A stretch of DNA of 64,000 bases from Nocardiopsis dassonvillei subsp. dassonvillei DSM 43111 (GTDB lineage: Bacteria; Actinomycetota; Actinomycetes; Streptosporangiales; Streptosporangiaceae), in the NCBI RefSeq assembly GCF_000092985.1, contig NC_014211.1, positions 1-64,000 of the forward strand, written 5' to 3'. The position numbers and the translations under genes were made by a program. The notes below the pieces were generated by a model. That model worked only from the letters and a program-made list of their open reading frames with translations. It searched no databases and was not told where the DNA came from. Of the stretch, positions 56,506-64,000 are shown one piece after another (position 1 is the first letter of the stretch; each line of letters opens with the position of its first letter).

Positions 56506-58812
56506 ATGGACGCGTTTGGACATGGCGGGGACCCGGGGCCACGGGACGGTTTCGGGGGGCGGCGGGGGATGGACGCGCGTCCCGGTGCCGAGCCGGACGC
56601 GCCGGACCCGCGGGGCGGGCCCGACCGGCTGCGGTTCGCGTTCCGACTGGTCGACGGTGCGGACGAGTACGGGCTGGTGTTCTCCTTCGCCCGCCTCGGC
56701 GGCGCGGCGGGAGGGGGCGCGGAGGCCCACCAGGCGGTCTGGTACGTGGCCGACCGGAGCGCACGCGTGCACGGCGGCGAGTCGTGGGTGGACCAGGGGT
56801 GCGTCGACGCCGTCCGCGCCCTCGTCGGGGCCGACCGGGTCACCGACCCGCGGGTGCGCCGTGCGCTCCTGGACACCCTCTCCCAGGGGCGCCTGCCCGA
56901 ACCCGACCGCCTGCTCCCGCGCGCGGCGCGGTGGCGGGAGGCGCCCCTGGACCTGGACGCCGGGGACGTGGTGCTCGTGCGTGGGGACGGGCACGGCGGT
57001 CTCCTCGTCGAGGCGCGGGGGGAGGAGTCCGGTTTCCGGCTGCGGCTGTCCCCGCCCGGGGACGGAGGCCGACCGCGCGAGCACGTCGGCACGGCCCGCG
57101 CCTCCACGGACGCGGCCGGGGCCGCGAGCCCCGAGGCCCCCGTCCTGGAGGCCCCCGTCCTGGAGGCCGCGAGCCTGGAGGCCGCGGGGGTCCTCCACTT
57201 CCGGGGCCGATCCGCGCGGGTCACGGGCCGGGGCTGGCACGAGCGCGCGTTCGGCGGGGACATCCTCCCCGCGCGGGACGGCCGCGACGCCTCCTGGTCC
57301 CGTGCCCGCGTCCGCCTGGACAACGGATGGGAGCTGGCCGTCCACCGCACCGGCGGGGCCGACGCCCCGGACGGGACCCCGGCCGCGTGCGGGGCGACGG
57401 CCGTGCTGTCCTCCCCGGACGGGGAGCGCGTCGAGGCGCCCGCGACCCTGCGCGGCCTGCGCCCCTGGACGTCCCTGACCACCCTCAACACCTATCCCAC
57501 GGCCTGCGACGTGGAGGTCCCGCTCCTGGACCTGCGGCTCCGGACCACGGCGTGGTTCCCGCGCCAGGAGGCGGTCTCGGTCACCGCCCCCTCCGGGAGG
57601 CTGGAGGCCCACGCCGACGCCGAGGGCACGATGGGCGGCCGCCCGGTCCGCGGCCACGGACTGTGGGAGGTCTTCCCCGACAACCGGATCGAGGACTTCG
57701 AGCGCCACGTCACCCGCATCCGCGCGGTCACCCGCCAGGAGATCGACCGCCTCTACCCGGCGGAGCCGGACGCGCGCTCCCTGACGGAGCTGGCCGGGAC
57801 CGAGCACCGGCCCGAACGTCTCGACGGCGCGGTGCTGGAGGACCTGCACGCGTCGCTCGTGGGCCCGGTCCGGCACACCACCGCGGGCCTGGGCAGGAGC
57901 TGGCGCTCCTACGTCTCGATGGCGGCCATCGAGCTGTTCGGCGTCGACAGCGAGCCCTACCGGCCCCTGGTGGCAGCCGCCGAGCTCCTGCACACCGGCA
58001 GCCTCATCGTCGACGACGTCGAGGACCGCTCACCGCTGCGGCGGGGCCGACCCGCGGCCCACGTCGTCTTCGGCGAGGCGGTCGCCGTCAACGCGGGCAC
58101 GGCGGCCTACTTCGCGCTGGACCGCGTCCTGAACCGGGTCCTGCCCGACGACGCGGCCCTGAGGCTGCGCGTCTACCAGGTCTACCTACGGGTGCTGCGG
58201 GCCGGACACGGCGGACAGGCGATCGACATCGCGGGCCACCGGGCCGCGATGGACGAGGCCGTGGAGACGGGCGACGCCGAGGCGCTCCTGCGGCGGGTGC
58301 GCTCGGGCCACTGGCTCAAGACCGCGGCGCCCGTGCGGGGGCTGGCCGAGATCGGCGCGCTCGTCGCCGGCGCCCGGGAGGAGCAGTTCCGGGCGCTGGG
58401 CGAGTACTTCGACGCCGTGGGGCTGGCCTACCAGATCTCCGACGACGTCATGGACCTGCGCGGCCTCACCGCGCCCGCCGAGGGCGGCGGGCGCTCGGCG
58501 ACCAAGCACACCGCCGAGGACCTGCGCGCGGGCAAGGTCACGATGCCGCTGGCCCACGCCGTGGCCCTGCTGCCGCCCCGCCGGGTGCGCGAGCTCTGGT
58601 ACGCGGTGCGCGACGGCGACGCCGACGAGGCGACCGTGGCCGCCGCCGCGGCGTCCCTGGAGGAGTGCGGCGCGGTCGCCGCCTGCACCGGGGAGGCCCG
58701 GGACCTGGTCGAGCGGACGTGGAAGCCCCTGCGGGACCTCGTGCCCTGCACCTGGGCCTCCGTCATGATGGGCGCCCTCGGCGCCTACGCCGCCCGCAGG
58801 GAACGCGAGTAG
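56506..58812 (+). CDS. fusion of lipocalin-like (CrtC/AttH-type) domain and polyprenyl diphosphate synthase
   Basis: Unusual protein of 768 residues. The C-terminal half (about 430-768) is a trans-prenyltransferase: first aspartate motif DDVED at 503-507 followed by RSPLRRGRPAAHVVFG, second motif DDVMD at 646-650, and the intermediate GHGGQAIDIAGH. It should condense isopentenyl diphosphate with an allylic diphosphate; product length is not predictable. The N-terminal half (about 45-400) reads FAFRLVDGADEYGLVFSFAR, then VTGRGWHERAFGGDILP and LTTLNTYPTACDVEVPLLDL, resembling lipocalin-like CrtC/AttH/Diels-Alderase proteins that hydrate or cyclise lipophilic substrates. A repeat coding EAPVLEAPVLEAASLEA (57136-57186) lies inside that half. 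ATG at 56506. No separate terpene cyclase is nearby. The next genes are an ABC exporter. Confidence 0.8.
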   Translation: MDAFGHGGDPGPRDGFGGRRGMDARPGAEPDAPDPRGGPDRLRFAFRLVDGADEYGLVFSFARLGGAAGGGAEAHQAVWYVADRSARVHGGESWVDQGCVDAVRALVGADRVTDPRVRRALLDTLSQGRLPEPDRLLPRAARWREAPLDLDAGDVVLVRGDGHGGLLVEARGEESGFRLRLSPPGDGGRPREHVGTARASTDAAGAASPEAPVLEAPVLEAASLEAAGVLHFRGRSARVTGRGWHERAFGGDILPARDGRDASWSRARVRLDNGWELAVHRTGGADAPDGTPAACGATAVLSSPDGERVEAPATLRGLRPWTSLTTLNTYPTACDVEVPLLDLRLRTTAWFPRQEAVSVTAPSGRLEAHADAEGTMGGRPVRGHGLWEVFPDNRIEDFERHVTRIRAVTRQEIDRLYPAEPDARSLTELAGTEHRPERLDGAVLEDLHASLVGPVRHTTAGLGRSWRSYVSMAAIELFGVDSEPYRPLVAAAELLHTGSLIVDDVEDRSPLRRGRPAAHVVFGEAVAVNAGTAAYFALDRVLNRVLPDDAALRLRVYQVYLRVLRAGHGGQAIDIAGHRAAMDEAVETGDAEALLRRVRSGHWLKTAAPVRGLAEIGALVAGAREEQFRALGEYFDAVGLAYQISDDVMDLRGLTAPAEGGGRSATKHTAEDLRAGKVTMPLAHAVALLPPRRVRELWYAVRDGDADEATVAAAAASLEECGAVAACTGEARDLVERTWKPLRDLVPCTWASVMMGALGAYAARRERE

Positions 58813-58855
58813 TAGCGGCGACCCCCTTCCCCCTCCCTCACGAGTGAGCAGACCG

Positions 58856-59521
58856 ATGTCACACGCACCCACCCCCACACCGGCGCTGCGGGTCCGCGGC
58901 GTCCACAAGTCCTACGGCCGCCACCACGTGCTGCGCGGCGCCGAACTCGAACTCCCCGAGGCCTGCCTGGCCGGACTGGTCGGGGAGAACGGCTCCGGCA
59001 AGTCCACCCTGCTGCGCATCCTCTCGGGCGTCCTCGCCCCCGACCGCGGCACCGTCGAGCACCCCGGCAGCCTGGGCTACTGCCCCCAGCACACGGTGCT
59101 GAACCCGGCCTTCACCGTCTCCCAGCACCTGCGCCTCTTCCAGGTCGCGCACGACCTGCCCGACCTGTCCCGCGCCCGCGAACTCCTCGACGTCCTCGGG
59201 TTCGCCGAGTACCTCCACCACCGGGTCTCCACGCTCAGCGGCGGCACCCGCCAGAAGCTCAACCTCACCCTCGCGCTGATGCACGACCCGCACCTGCTGC
59301 TCCTGGACGAGCCCTACCAGGGGTTCGACTGGGACACCTACGAGCGGTTCTGGCGGCTGGCGGCCGACCTGCGGGACCGGGGCCGCTCCGTGCTGGTGGT
59401 CTCGCACATCGCCTTCGACACGGTGCGCTTCGACCGCCTGTGGCGGCTGGAGGGCGGGCGTCTGGTGGAGGGGGCGTCCTCGTCGGCGCCCTCGGCCCCC
59501 GCGGCGGCGGAGGGCCGGTGA
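58856..59521 (+). CDS. ABC transporter ATP-binding protein
   Basis: Nucleotide-binding subunit of 221 residues. Walker A GENGSGKSTLLRILSG, signature LSGGTRQKLNLTLALM, Walker B LLLLDEPYQGFDWD and switch His VVSHIAFD are complete. It is short, with no regulatory tail beyond a Ser/Ala-rich end. ATG at 58856; a GTG at 58844 is possible and neither has a clear ribosome binding site. It begins 43 bases after the prenyltransferase fusion and overlaps the permease by one base (TGATG), so it probably exports the product of that enzyme or protects the membrane from it; this is inference from position. Confidence 0.9.
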   Translation: MSHAPTPTPALRVRGVHKSYGRHHVLRGAELELPEACLAGLVGENGSGKSTLLRILSGVLAPDRGTVEHPGSLGYCPQHTVLNPAFTVSQHLRLFQVAHDLPDLSRARELLDVLGFAEYLHHRVSTLSGGTRQKLNLTLALMHDPHLLLLDEPYQGFDWDTYERFWRLAADLRDRGRSVLVVSHIAFDTVRFDRLWRLEGGRLVEGASSSAPSAPAAAEGR

Positions 59522-60330
59522 TGCGCCGCGCCTGGACCCGTTACGCCACCGCCACCCGCATGGCCCTGCTGGAGCACCTGCGCAACCGGCTGGCGCTGGT
59601 CCTGGTGGTGCTCTTCATCCCCGTCTGGATCACCCTGGTCTACCTGGTGATCGCCGACGCCGACGTGCGGTTCCTCCTGCGCGCCACCGGGGAGGCCGTC
59701 ACCGTGCACGGCAACCACGTCAGCAAGATCTCCGGCGCCGTCAACGCCGTCACGCTGATCGTCGGGTTCATGATGTTCATCGTCACCTACCGCTCCTTCG
59801 GGTTCGACCAGCGGCTGGCGATGGCCGGGTACCCGCGCCTGCACCTGCTCGCGGCCAAGCTCACGGCGCTGGTCACGGCCTCGGCGCTGGTCTGCGCCTA
59901 CGCGGTGGCGGTGATCTGCTGGTACTGGGTCCCCGAACAGCCGTTCATGCTGTGGCTCTCCCTGCTGGGGTCCGCGCTGGCCTTCGGCGGGATCGGGGTG
60001 ATGCTGGCGGCCCTGCTCCGGGGGGAGCTGGAGGGCATGTTCTGCATCGTCATGCTGTCCATCATCGACATGGGGCTGCAGAACCCGGTGGCCAACCCGT
60101 CCTCGGACAGCGACGTCGTGCGCTACCTGCCCACCTACGGCACCATGCAGACCGGGGTCGCCGCGGGCTTCCAGGACACGGTGCCGCTCGCGTACCTGCT
60201 GCTGGGGCCGGCGTGGTTCCTGGCCACGGTGGCGGTGGCGGGGGCGGCGTTCCGCCTGCGCACCCGGGACCGCAGCCGCGCCTTCGTCCGCCCGCGTGCC
60301 CTCCGGTCGCGCCCGGTCCGTGCGGACTGA
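59521..60330 (+). CDS. ABC transporter permease
   Basis: Membrane subunit of 269 residues with six helices (LALVLVVLFIPVWITLVYLV, VNAVTLIVGFMMFIVTY, LTALVTASALVCAYAVAVIC, and three more) in the ABC-2 layout, ending in an Arg-rich cytosolic tail. The segment DSDVVRYLPTYGTMQTGVAA lies in the outer loop before the last helix. ATG at 59521 overlaps the ATPase stop by one base. I do not recognise a specific substrate family. A terminator-like hairpin is about 100 bases past the stop. Confidence 0.88.
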   Translation: MRRAWTRYATATRMALLEHLRNRLALVLVVLFIPVWITLVYLVIADADVRFLLRATGEAVTVHGNHVSKISGAVNAVTLIVGFMMFIVTYRSFGFDQRLAMAGYPRLHLLAAKLTALVTASALVCAYAVAVICWYWVPEQPFMLWLSLLGSALAFGGIGVMLAALLRGELEGMFCIVMLSIIDMGLQNPVANPSSDSDVVRYLPTYGTMQTGVAAGFQDTVPLAYLLLGPAWFLATVAVAGAAFRLRTRDRSRAFVRPRALRSRPVRAD

Positions 60331-60731
60331 GCGACGGCGCCGCGCCCGCCGGACCCCGGACGGCGGCGCGGCGCGGGGGCGGGGTTCTCCTCGCGCCGGA
60401 AAAGACGGGAAAGGGATTGCGAAGCGCCGTGAAAAACCCGGAGGAGGGTTTTATCTGCGGTGCGAATTGCGTTCCCGGGGGCGGTCGGGCGCTTTTTCCC
60501 GAACCTTCTGGCGGGGGCGCGACAAGCCCCTCTGGACAGGCGTTCCGTCCTGATCCGGCGGGCTGTTCCGGTCCTCTTCCCGGCGGGGCCCGCGGAGCTT
60601 TTACGGGAATACCCAACGGCGTTTTCTGGTTGGAACGGACAACAGGAGTGCGGGCCGGTGGTGAGGGCCCGCCGCAACGCCGCTCCGGTGCCCGAGACGG
60701 CGGGCGGGGGCGGAGGCCGTGGGGAGGAGCG
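60331..60731. other. 401-base intergenic region with AT-richer, GGAAA-rich patch
   Basis: Gene-free stretch with words also found at 10353-11131, notably GGAAAAGACGG at 60398-60408. The middle (60400-60640) is relatively AT-rich and includes GGGATTGCGAAGCG, TTTTTCCCGAACC and TTTTACGGGAATACCC. No protein-like frame is seen. Confidence 0.5.
60433..60452 (+). terminator. intrinsic terminator-like hairpin after the ABC permease
   Basis: AAAACCC (60433-60439) pairs with GGGTTTT (60446-60452) around GGAGGA, giving a stem that ends in a T-run, the only classical U-tailed terminator noticed in the window. Confidence 0.65.
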
Positions 60732-61229
60732 GTGCAGCACACCGAACACATGCCGTACGAGGAGGTCCCGGCCGACGCCGAGTTCGGCGCGATGACCCCG
60801 GAGGCGCTCGCCTCCCTCGAACGCTTCGGCCGGGAGGTCTCCGCGGCCGCGCGCCGGGCCCTGCGGGCGCACGCCGAGGCGGGGGAGACCGCGTCCGCCG
60901 CCCGCGCGTGGAACGTCCTGGCCTCGGCCGACGGGGACTACTCCGTACGCGAGGCGGCGCACGTCCTCAACCGCGACCCCGCCATCTCCACCGGGCAGCG
61001 CCGCCTGTTCGCCTTCATCCGCGCCAGCGGAATGGTCTCCCCGGACGACGACGTGCCCAGGGCCCGGCACGAACGCCACCTGCGCCTGCGGCCCACGTCC
61101 TACGACCACCCCCGCACGGGCAGGCGCGTGCCGGGGAGACCGCAGCTGCGGGTCACCGCCGAGGGTCTGCGGTACCTCCACCGGAGGCTGGCCGGACACG
61201 CGTCCCCGGCCCTGGACGAGGCGGCGTAG
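60732..61229 (+). CDS. orphan KilA-C (phage antirepressor C-terminal)-like protein
   Basis: Protein of 165 residues. Residues about 75-155 fit the phage antirepressor KilA-C/ANT pattern: DYSVREAAHVLNRDPAISTG, RRLFAFIRASGMVSPDD, ERHLRLRPTSYDHPRTGR and PQLRVTAEGLRYLHRRL. That pattern ends Antirepressor and KilA proteins, where it binds DNA. The first 70 residues are helical (MTPEALASLERFGREVSAAA) and replace the usual N-terminal BRO/Rha domain. No other phage gene is near, so it is a host-domesticated or regulatory form. GTG at 60732 with GGGGAGG four bases upstream; ATG at 60750 is an alternative. Confidence 0.75.
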   Translation: MQHTEHMPYEEVPADAEFGAMTPEALASLERFGREVSAAARRALRAHAEAGETASAARAWNVLASADGDYSVREAAHVLNRDPAISTGQRRLFAFIRASGMVSPDDDVPRARHERHLRLRPTSYDHPRTGRRVPGRPQLRVTAEGLRYLHRRLAGHASPALDEAA

Positions 61230-61322
61230 GGCCCGCGGGGCGCACGCCGCGTCCGCCACCGCCCGCGGGCACGGTGCGGAACGCGCCCGGCGGCGCGCGC
61301 CAGAACCCTCGCGCGTGCTCCC

Positions 61323-61348
61323 GGGCCCCCGGCGCGCGCCGGGGGCCC
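61323..61348. terminator. 26-base perfect palindrome terminator
   Basis: GGGCCCCCGGCGC (61323-61335) is followed by its exact reverse complement (61336-61348). It lies just before the stop of the leftward alpha-xylosidase gene and 94 bases after the KilA-C-like gene, so it serves both strands. Confidence 0.75.
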
Positions 61349-61355
61349 TCGCGCG

Positions 61356-63689
61356 TCAGGACAGGCGCAGGTCCACGCGGGCGGTCCCTGCCGGAACCGA
61401 CACCAGGGTGCCGTCGTCGGTCACGGTGACCTCCGCCCCGGTGCCATCGGTCTCGGCCCCGCCAGTGCCGACCAGCAGCACCCGCCACCCGTGGGCCGGA
61501 GCGGCCCCGGCCTCCACGGTGACCCCGCCCCCCGAGCGCTCGGTCCGGAAGACCGCGGCGGCCGAGCCGTCGGCGGACGGCACGACCGTGGTGGTCGCCG
61601 TGGCCGCCTCCCCGGCACCGTACACGCGCAGGGTCAGCCCGTCCGTGTAGTCGTAGTCGGGCCGGTCGTCCACCGCGCCGACCGGCAGGACCGCGTTCGG
61701 CCGCACCAGCAGGGGCAGGGAGTCGAACCCGTGGGTCTCGCGGCGCCAGACCGGGCCCCGCACCGTCTCGCCCGTGATCAGGTGGGTCCACACGCCCTCG
61801 GGGACGTAGTACTCCACGGAGCCGTCCGCGCTCAGCACCGGGGCGACCAGCAGGTCCTCACCCAGCATGTACTGCGTGTCCAGGTGGTGGCAGGTCGGGT
61901 CGTCGGGGAACTCCAGCAGCATCGCGCGCATCACGGGCGTCCCCTCCCGGTGGGCCTGCACGGCCGCGCCGAACAGGTAGGGCATGAGCGCGCACTTGAG
62001 CCGGGTGAACACGCGGGCCACCTCGGTGGACTCCTCGTCGAAGTCCCACGGCACCCGGTAGGAGCGGCTGCCGTGCAGCCTGCTGTGCGAGGAGAGCAGG
62101 CCGAACGCGAGCCAGCGCTTGAACACCGCGGCGTCGGGGGTGCCCTCGAAGCCGCCGATGTCGTGGCTCCAGAACCCGAACCCCGACAGCCCCAGGGACA
62201 GGCCGCCGCGCAGGCTCTCCGCCATCGCCTCGAACGTCGAGGCGCAGTCGCCGCCCCAGTGCACCGGGAAGCTCTGCCCGCCCGCCGTGGCCGAGCGCGC
62301 GAACAGGACGGCCTCGCCCTCACCGCGCTCGCGCTTCAGCAGGTCGAACACCGTCTCGTTGTACAGGTGCGTGTAGTAGTTGTGCATGGCCTGCGGGTCG
62401 GAGCCGTCCGACCACACCACGTCGGTCGGCACCCGCTCGCCGAAGTCGGTCTTGAAGCAGTCCACACCCATGTCGAGCAGGACCTTGAGCTTTCCGGCGT
62501 ACCACGCGCGGGCGTCGGCGGACGTGAAGTCCACCAGCGCCATCCCCGCCTGCCACATGTCCCACTGCCACACGGTCCCGTCCGGCCGCCGGACCAGGTG
62601 CCCCAGCCGGGAGCCCTCCTCGAACAGCGCCGACCGCTGGGCGATGTAGGGGTTGATCCACACGCAGGTCCGCAGCCCGCGCCCCTTGAGCCGGGAGAGC
62701 ATGCCCACGGGATCGGGGAACAGCTCCGGGTCCCACTCGAAGTCGCACCAGTGGAACTCGCGCATCCAGAAGCAGTCGAAGTGGAACACGCTGAGCGGCA
62801 CGCCCCGCTCCGCCATGCCGTCGATGAAGCGGTTGACCGTGTCCTCGTCGTAGGAGGTGGTGAACGACGTGGACAGCCACAGCCCGAACGACCACCGCGG
62901 CGGCAGCGCGGGGCGGCCGGTGAGCGCGGTGTACCGGGCCAGGATCTCCTTGGGGCTCTCCCCGTGGATCACGTAGTAGGTCAGGGCGTGGTCCTCCACG
63001 CTGAACTGCACGCGGCCCACCGACTCCGAGCCGACCTCGAACGACACCGGCCCCGAGTGCGCCACGAACACCCCGTAGCCCCGGTTGGTCAGGTAGAACG
63101 GCACGTTCTTGTAGGCCTGCTCGCTGCTCGTGCCGCCGTCGGCCTGCCAGATGTCCACGGTCTGGCCGTTGCGCGTGAACGGCGTGAACCGCTCGCCCAT
63201 GCCGTACACCAGCTCGCGGATCCCCAGCGACAGCTGCCCGAGCATGTGGTGGGAGCCGTCCGCGTCCTCCATGAACGCGGTGCCCTTGGCGTCGGAGCCG
63301 GTCAGCACGGCGCCGCCCGCGCGGAACTCCATCCGCCAGGGGCCCTCGGTGGCCACCCGCAGCGACAGCTCCCCGCTGGTCAGCTCCACCGAGGAGCCGT
63401 CCCGCGCCACCGAGGGGGCGGCGCCGGGGTCGCTGCGCACGTCGAACTCCGGCGCGCGCCGGACCGAGCCCGCCAGGTGCGTGCTCCGCACACCGATCAC
63501 ACCGGGCGCGGGCGACCAGCAGTCCACCGTGATCAGCGGTGTGTTGAGCGTGTCCCCCCGGTGCCCGATCGGGCGCACCGGGGCGTAGAGGGTGAACCGG
63601 TCGTCGTGCACCCGCACGTCGCGGGCCTCGCGCGCGCGGTTGGCGCGCACGCCCTCCCTCATCTGCCAGAAGCCGTCGGTGAACTTCAT
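61356..63689 (-). CDS. yicI: alpha-xylosidase, GH31 (YicI type)
   Basis: Cytosolic glycosidase of 777 residues releasing alpha-xylose from isoprimeverose-type oligosaccharides. The GH31 nucleophile Asp is in CFKTDFGERVPTDV, the motif typical of YicI, and the acid/base Asp in FPVHWGGDCASTFEAM. The N-terminal start MKFTDGFWQMREGV and the substrate loops FDCFWMREFHWCDFEWD and GLWLSTSFTTSYDE also match YicI. ATG at 63689 follows GGAAGGG. It is the gene after a sugar ABC permease, 55 bases downstream, so it belongs to a xyloglucan-oligosaccharide type uptake operon that continues past the window. Confidence 0.93.
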   Translation of the reverse strand: MKFTDGFWQMREGVRANRAREARDVRVHDDRFTLYAPVRPIGHRGDTLNTPLITVDCWSPAPGVIGVRSTHLAGSVRRAPEFDVRSDPGAAPSVARDGSSVELTSGELSLRVATEGPWRMEFRAGGAVLTGSDAKGTAFMEDADGSHHMLGQLSLGIRELVYGMGERFTPFTRNGQTVDIWQADGGTSSEQAYKNVPFYLTNRGYGVFVAHSGPVSFEVGSESVGRVQFSVEDHALTYYVIHGESPKEILARYTALTGRPALPPRWSFGLWLSTSFTTSYDEDTVNRFIDGMAERGVPLSVFHFDCFWMREFHWCDFEWDPELFPDPVGMLSRLKGRGLRTCVWINPYIAQRSALFEEGSRLGHLVRRPDGTVWQWDMWQAGMALVDFTSADARAWYAGKLKVLLDMGVDCFKTDFGERVPTDVVWSDGSDPQAMHNYYTHLYNETVFDLLKRERGEGEAVLFARSATAGGQSFPVHWGGDCASTFEAMAESLRGGLSLGLSGFGFWSHDIGGFEGTPDAAVFKRWLAFGLLSSHSRLHGSRSYRVPWDFDEESTEVARVFTRLKCALMPYLFGAAVQAHREGTPVMRAMLLEFPDDPTCHHLDTQYMLGEDLLVAPVLSADGSVEYYVPEGVWTHLITGETVRGPVWRRETHGFDSLPLLVRPNAVLPVGAVDDRPDYDYTDGLTLRVYGAGEAATATTTVVPSADGSAAAVFRTERSGGGVTVEAGAAPAHGWRVLLVGTGGAETDGTGAEVTVTDDGTLVSVPAGTARVDLRLS

Positions 63690-63744
63690 GGGCGTCCCTT
63701 CCCTGTCGTCGTGGTCTCGGTTCGCCGGTGGTGCGGGCGGCGGG

Positions 63745-64000
63745 TCACTTGATCGACCCCCCGGAGATCCCGGCCGCCACGTATTTCTGCGCGACGACCA
63801 GGAGCACCGCCGCGGGGATCGAGGAGAGGACGGCCACGGCCATGACGGCGCCCCAGTCGCCGACGTGCGCGCCGATGTACTCGTAGATGCCGAGCGTCAC
63901 GGGCTTGACCGCGTCGGTCGTGTTCAGCGTCAGCGCGAACAGGAAGTCCGACCACGCGAACAGGAAGGTGAACAGGCTGCCCGTGATCAGCGCGTTGCGG
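63745..64000 (-). CDS. sugar ABC transporter permease (MalG-like), C-terminal part
   Basis: The 84 C-terminal residues of a permease whose start lies beyond the window. They read NALITGSLFTFLFAWSDFLF, then TLNTTDAVKPVTLGIYEYIG, GAVMAVAVLSSIPAAVLLVV and AQKYVAAGISGGSIK at the end, the standard last two helices and GG(S/A)xK tail of CUT1 MalG permeases. It is upstream of the alpha-xylosidase in the same direction, so the pair imports and cleaves xylose-bearing oligosaccharides. Confidence 0.9.
   Translation of the reverse strand, partial: RNALITGSLFTFLFAWSDFLFALTLNTTDAVKPVTLGIYEYIGAHVGDWGAVMAVAVLSSIPAAVLLVVAQKYVAAGISGGSIK

Noticed and set aside
52833..60330. Complete classical terpene or carotenoid cluster
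   Set aside because: No terpene cyclase, phytoene synthase/desaturase or P450 is present; only the fusion prenyltransferase supports an isoprenoid product.
60732..61229. Prophage remnant
   Set aside because: Only one KilA-C-like gene; no integrase, capsid, terminase or attachment site around it.

Overview
This window is very GC-rich DNA with strong G/C at third codon positions, many GTG and TTG starts, and GTGA/ATGA stop-start overlaps. Together with PopR/ClpP pairs, a PucR regulator, an Mrp antiporter with fused MrpA-MrpB and a sugar transporter without its own ATPase, this points to a filamentous actinobacterium. A Nocardiopsis-like member of the Streptosporangiales is my inference; no marker gene settles it. 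No rRNA, tRNA or CRISPR array was seen.

Layout. 0.1-9.8 kb: assorted metabolic and regulatory genes (HAD hydrolase, isopentenyl-diphosphate isomerase, an odd zinc-finger SDR, a two-component pair, a DUF418 membrane protein, a BNR-repeat/ThiS-like pair, a TetR regulator). 9.9-17.5 kb: SnoaL-like protein, GreA/GreB-type factor, PucR regulator, then a GAF regulator followed by aldehyde dehydrogenase and DUF779. 17.6-20.0 kb: stress island with two MerR regulators, Hsp20 and an unexplained array of tandem, covarying hairpins (18256-18590). 20.1-26.9 kb: complete Mrp Na+/H+ antiporter operon, with a MarR regulator divergent from it. 27.7-29.5 kb: clpP-clpP operon and its probable activator PopR, each with a PopR-type palindrome upstream.

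30.7-45.8 kb: galactoside locus. A DeoR regulator and galT-galE-galK are read leftwards; a solute-binding protein, two permeases, GH36 alpha-galactosidase and GH2 beta-galactosidase are read rightwards. Oligosaccharides would be imported, cut by the two glycosidases, and galactose passed to the Leloir enzymes. A TnpB-only insertion sequence sits between the second permease and the alpha-galactosidase and seems to have removed the latter's ribosome binding site.

46.1-52.1 kb: heme-type membrane protein, CsbD, ThiD/PdxK-type kinase, TetR plus DUF418 protein, PPOX-family protein and a globin. 52.8-60.3 kb: an ABC exporter with its own two-component system, followed by an unusual fusion of a lipocalin-like (CrtC/AttH-type) domain to a trans-prenyltransferase, and a second ABC exporter. 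60.7-64 kb: an orphan KilA-C-like protein, a GH31 alpha-xylosidase and the end of a sugar permease that runs off the window.

The most interesting items are the covarying hairpin array at 18256-18590, the lipocalin-prenyl synthetase fusion with its exporters, the PopR box pair, and the TnpB insertion. All functional statements are from sequence reading and family knowledge; nothing was searched or computed.
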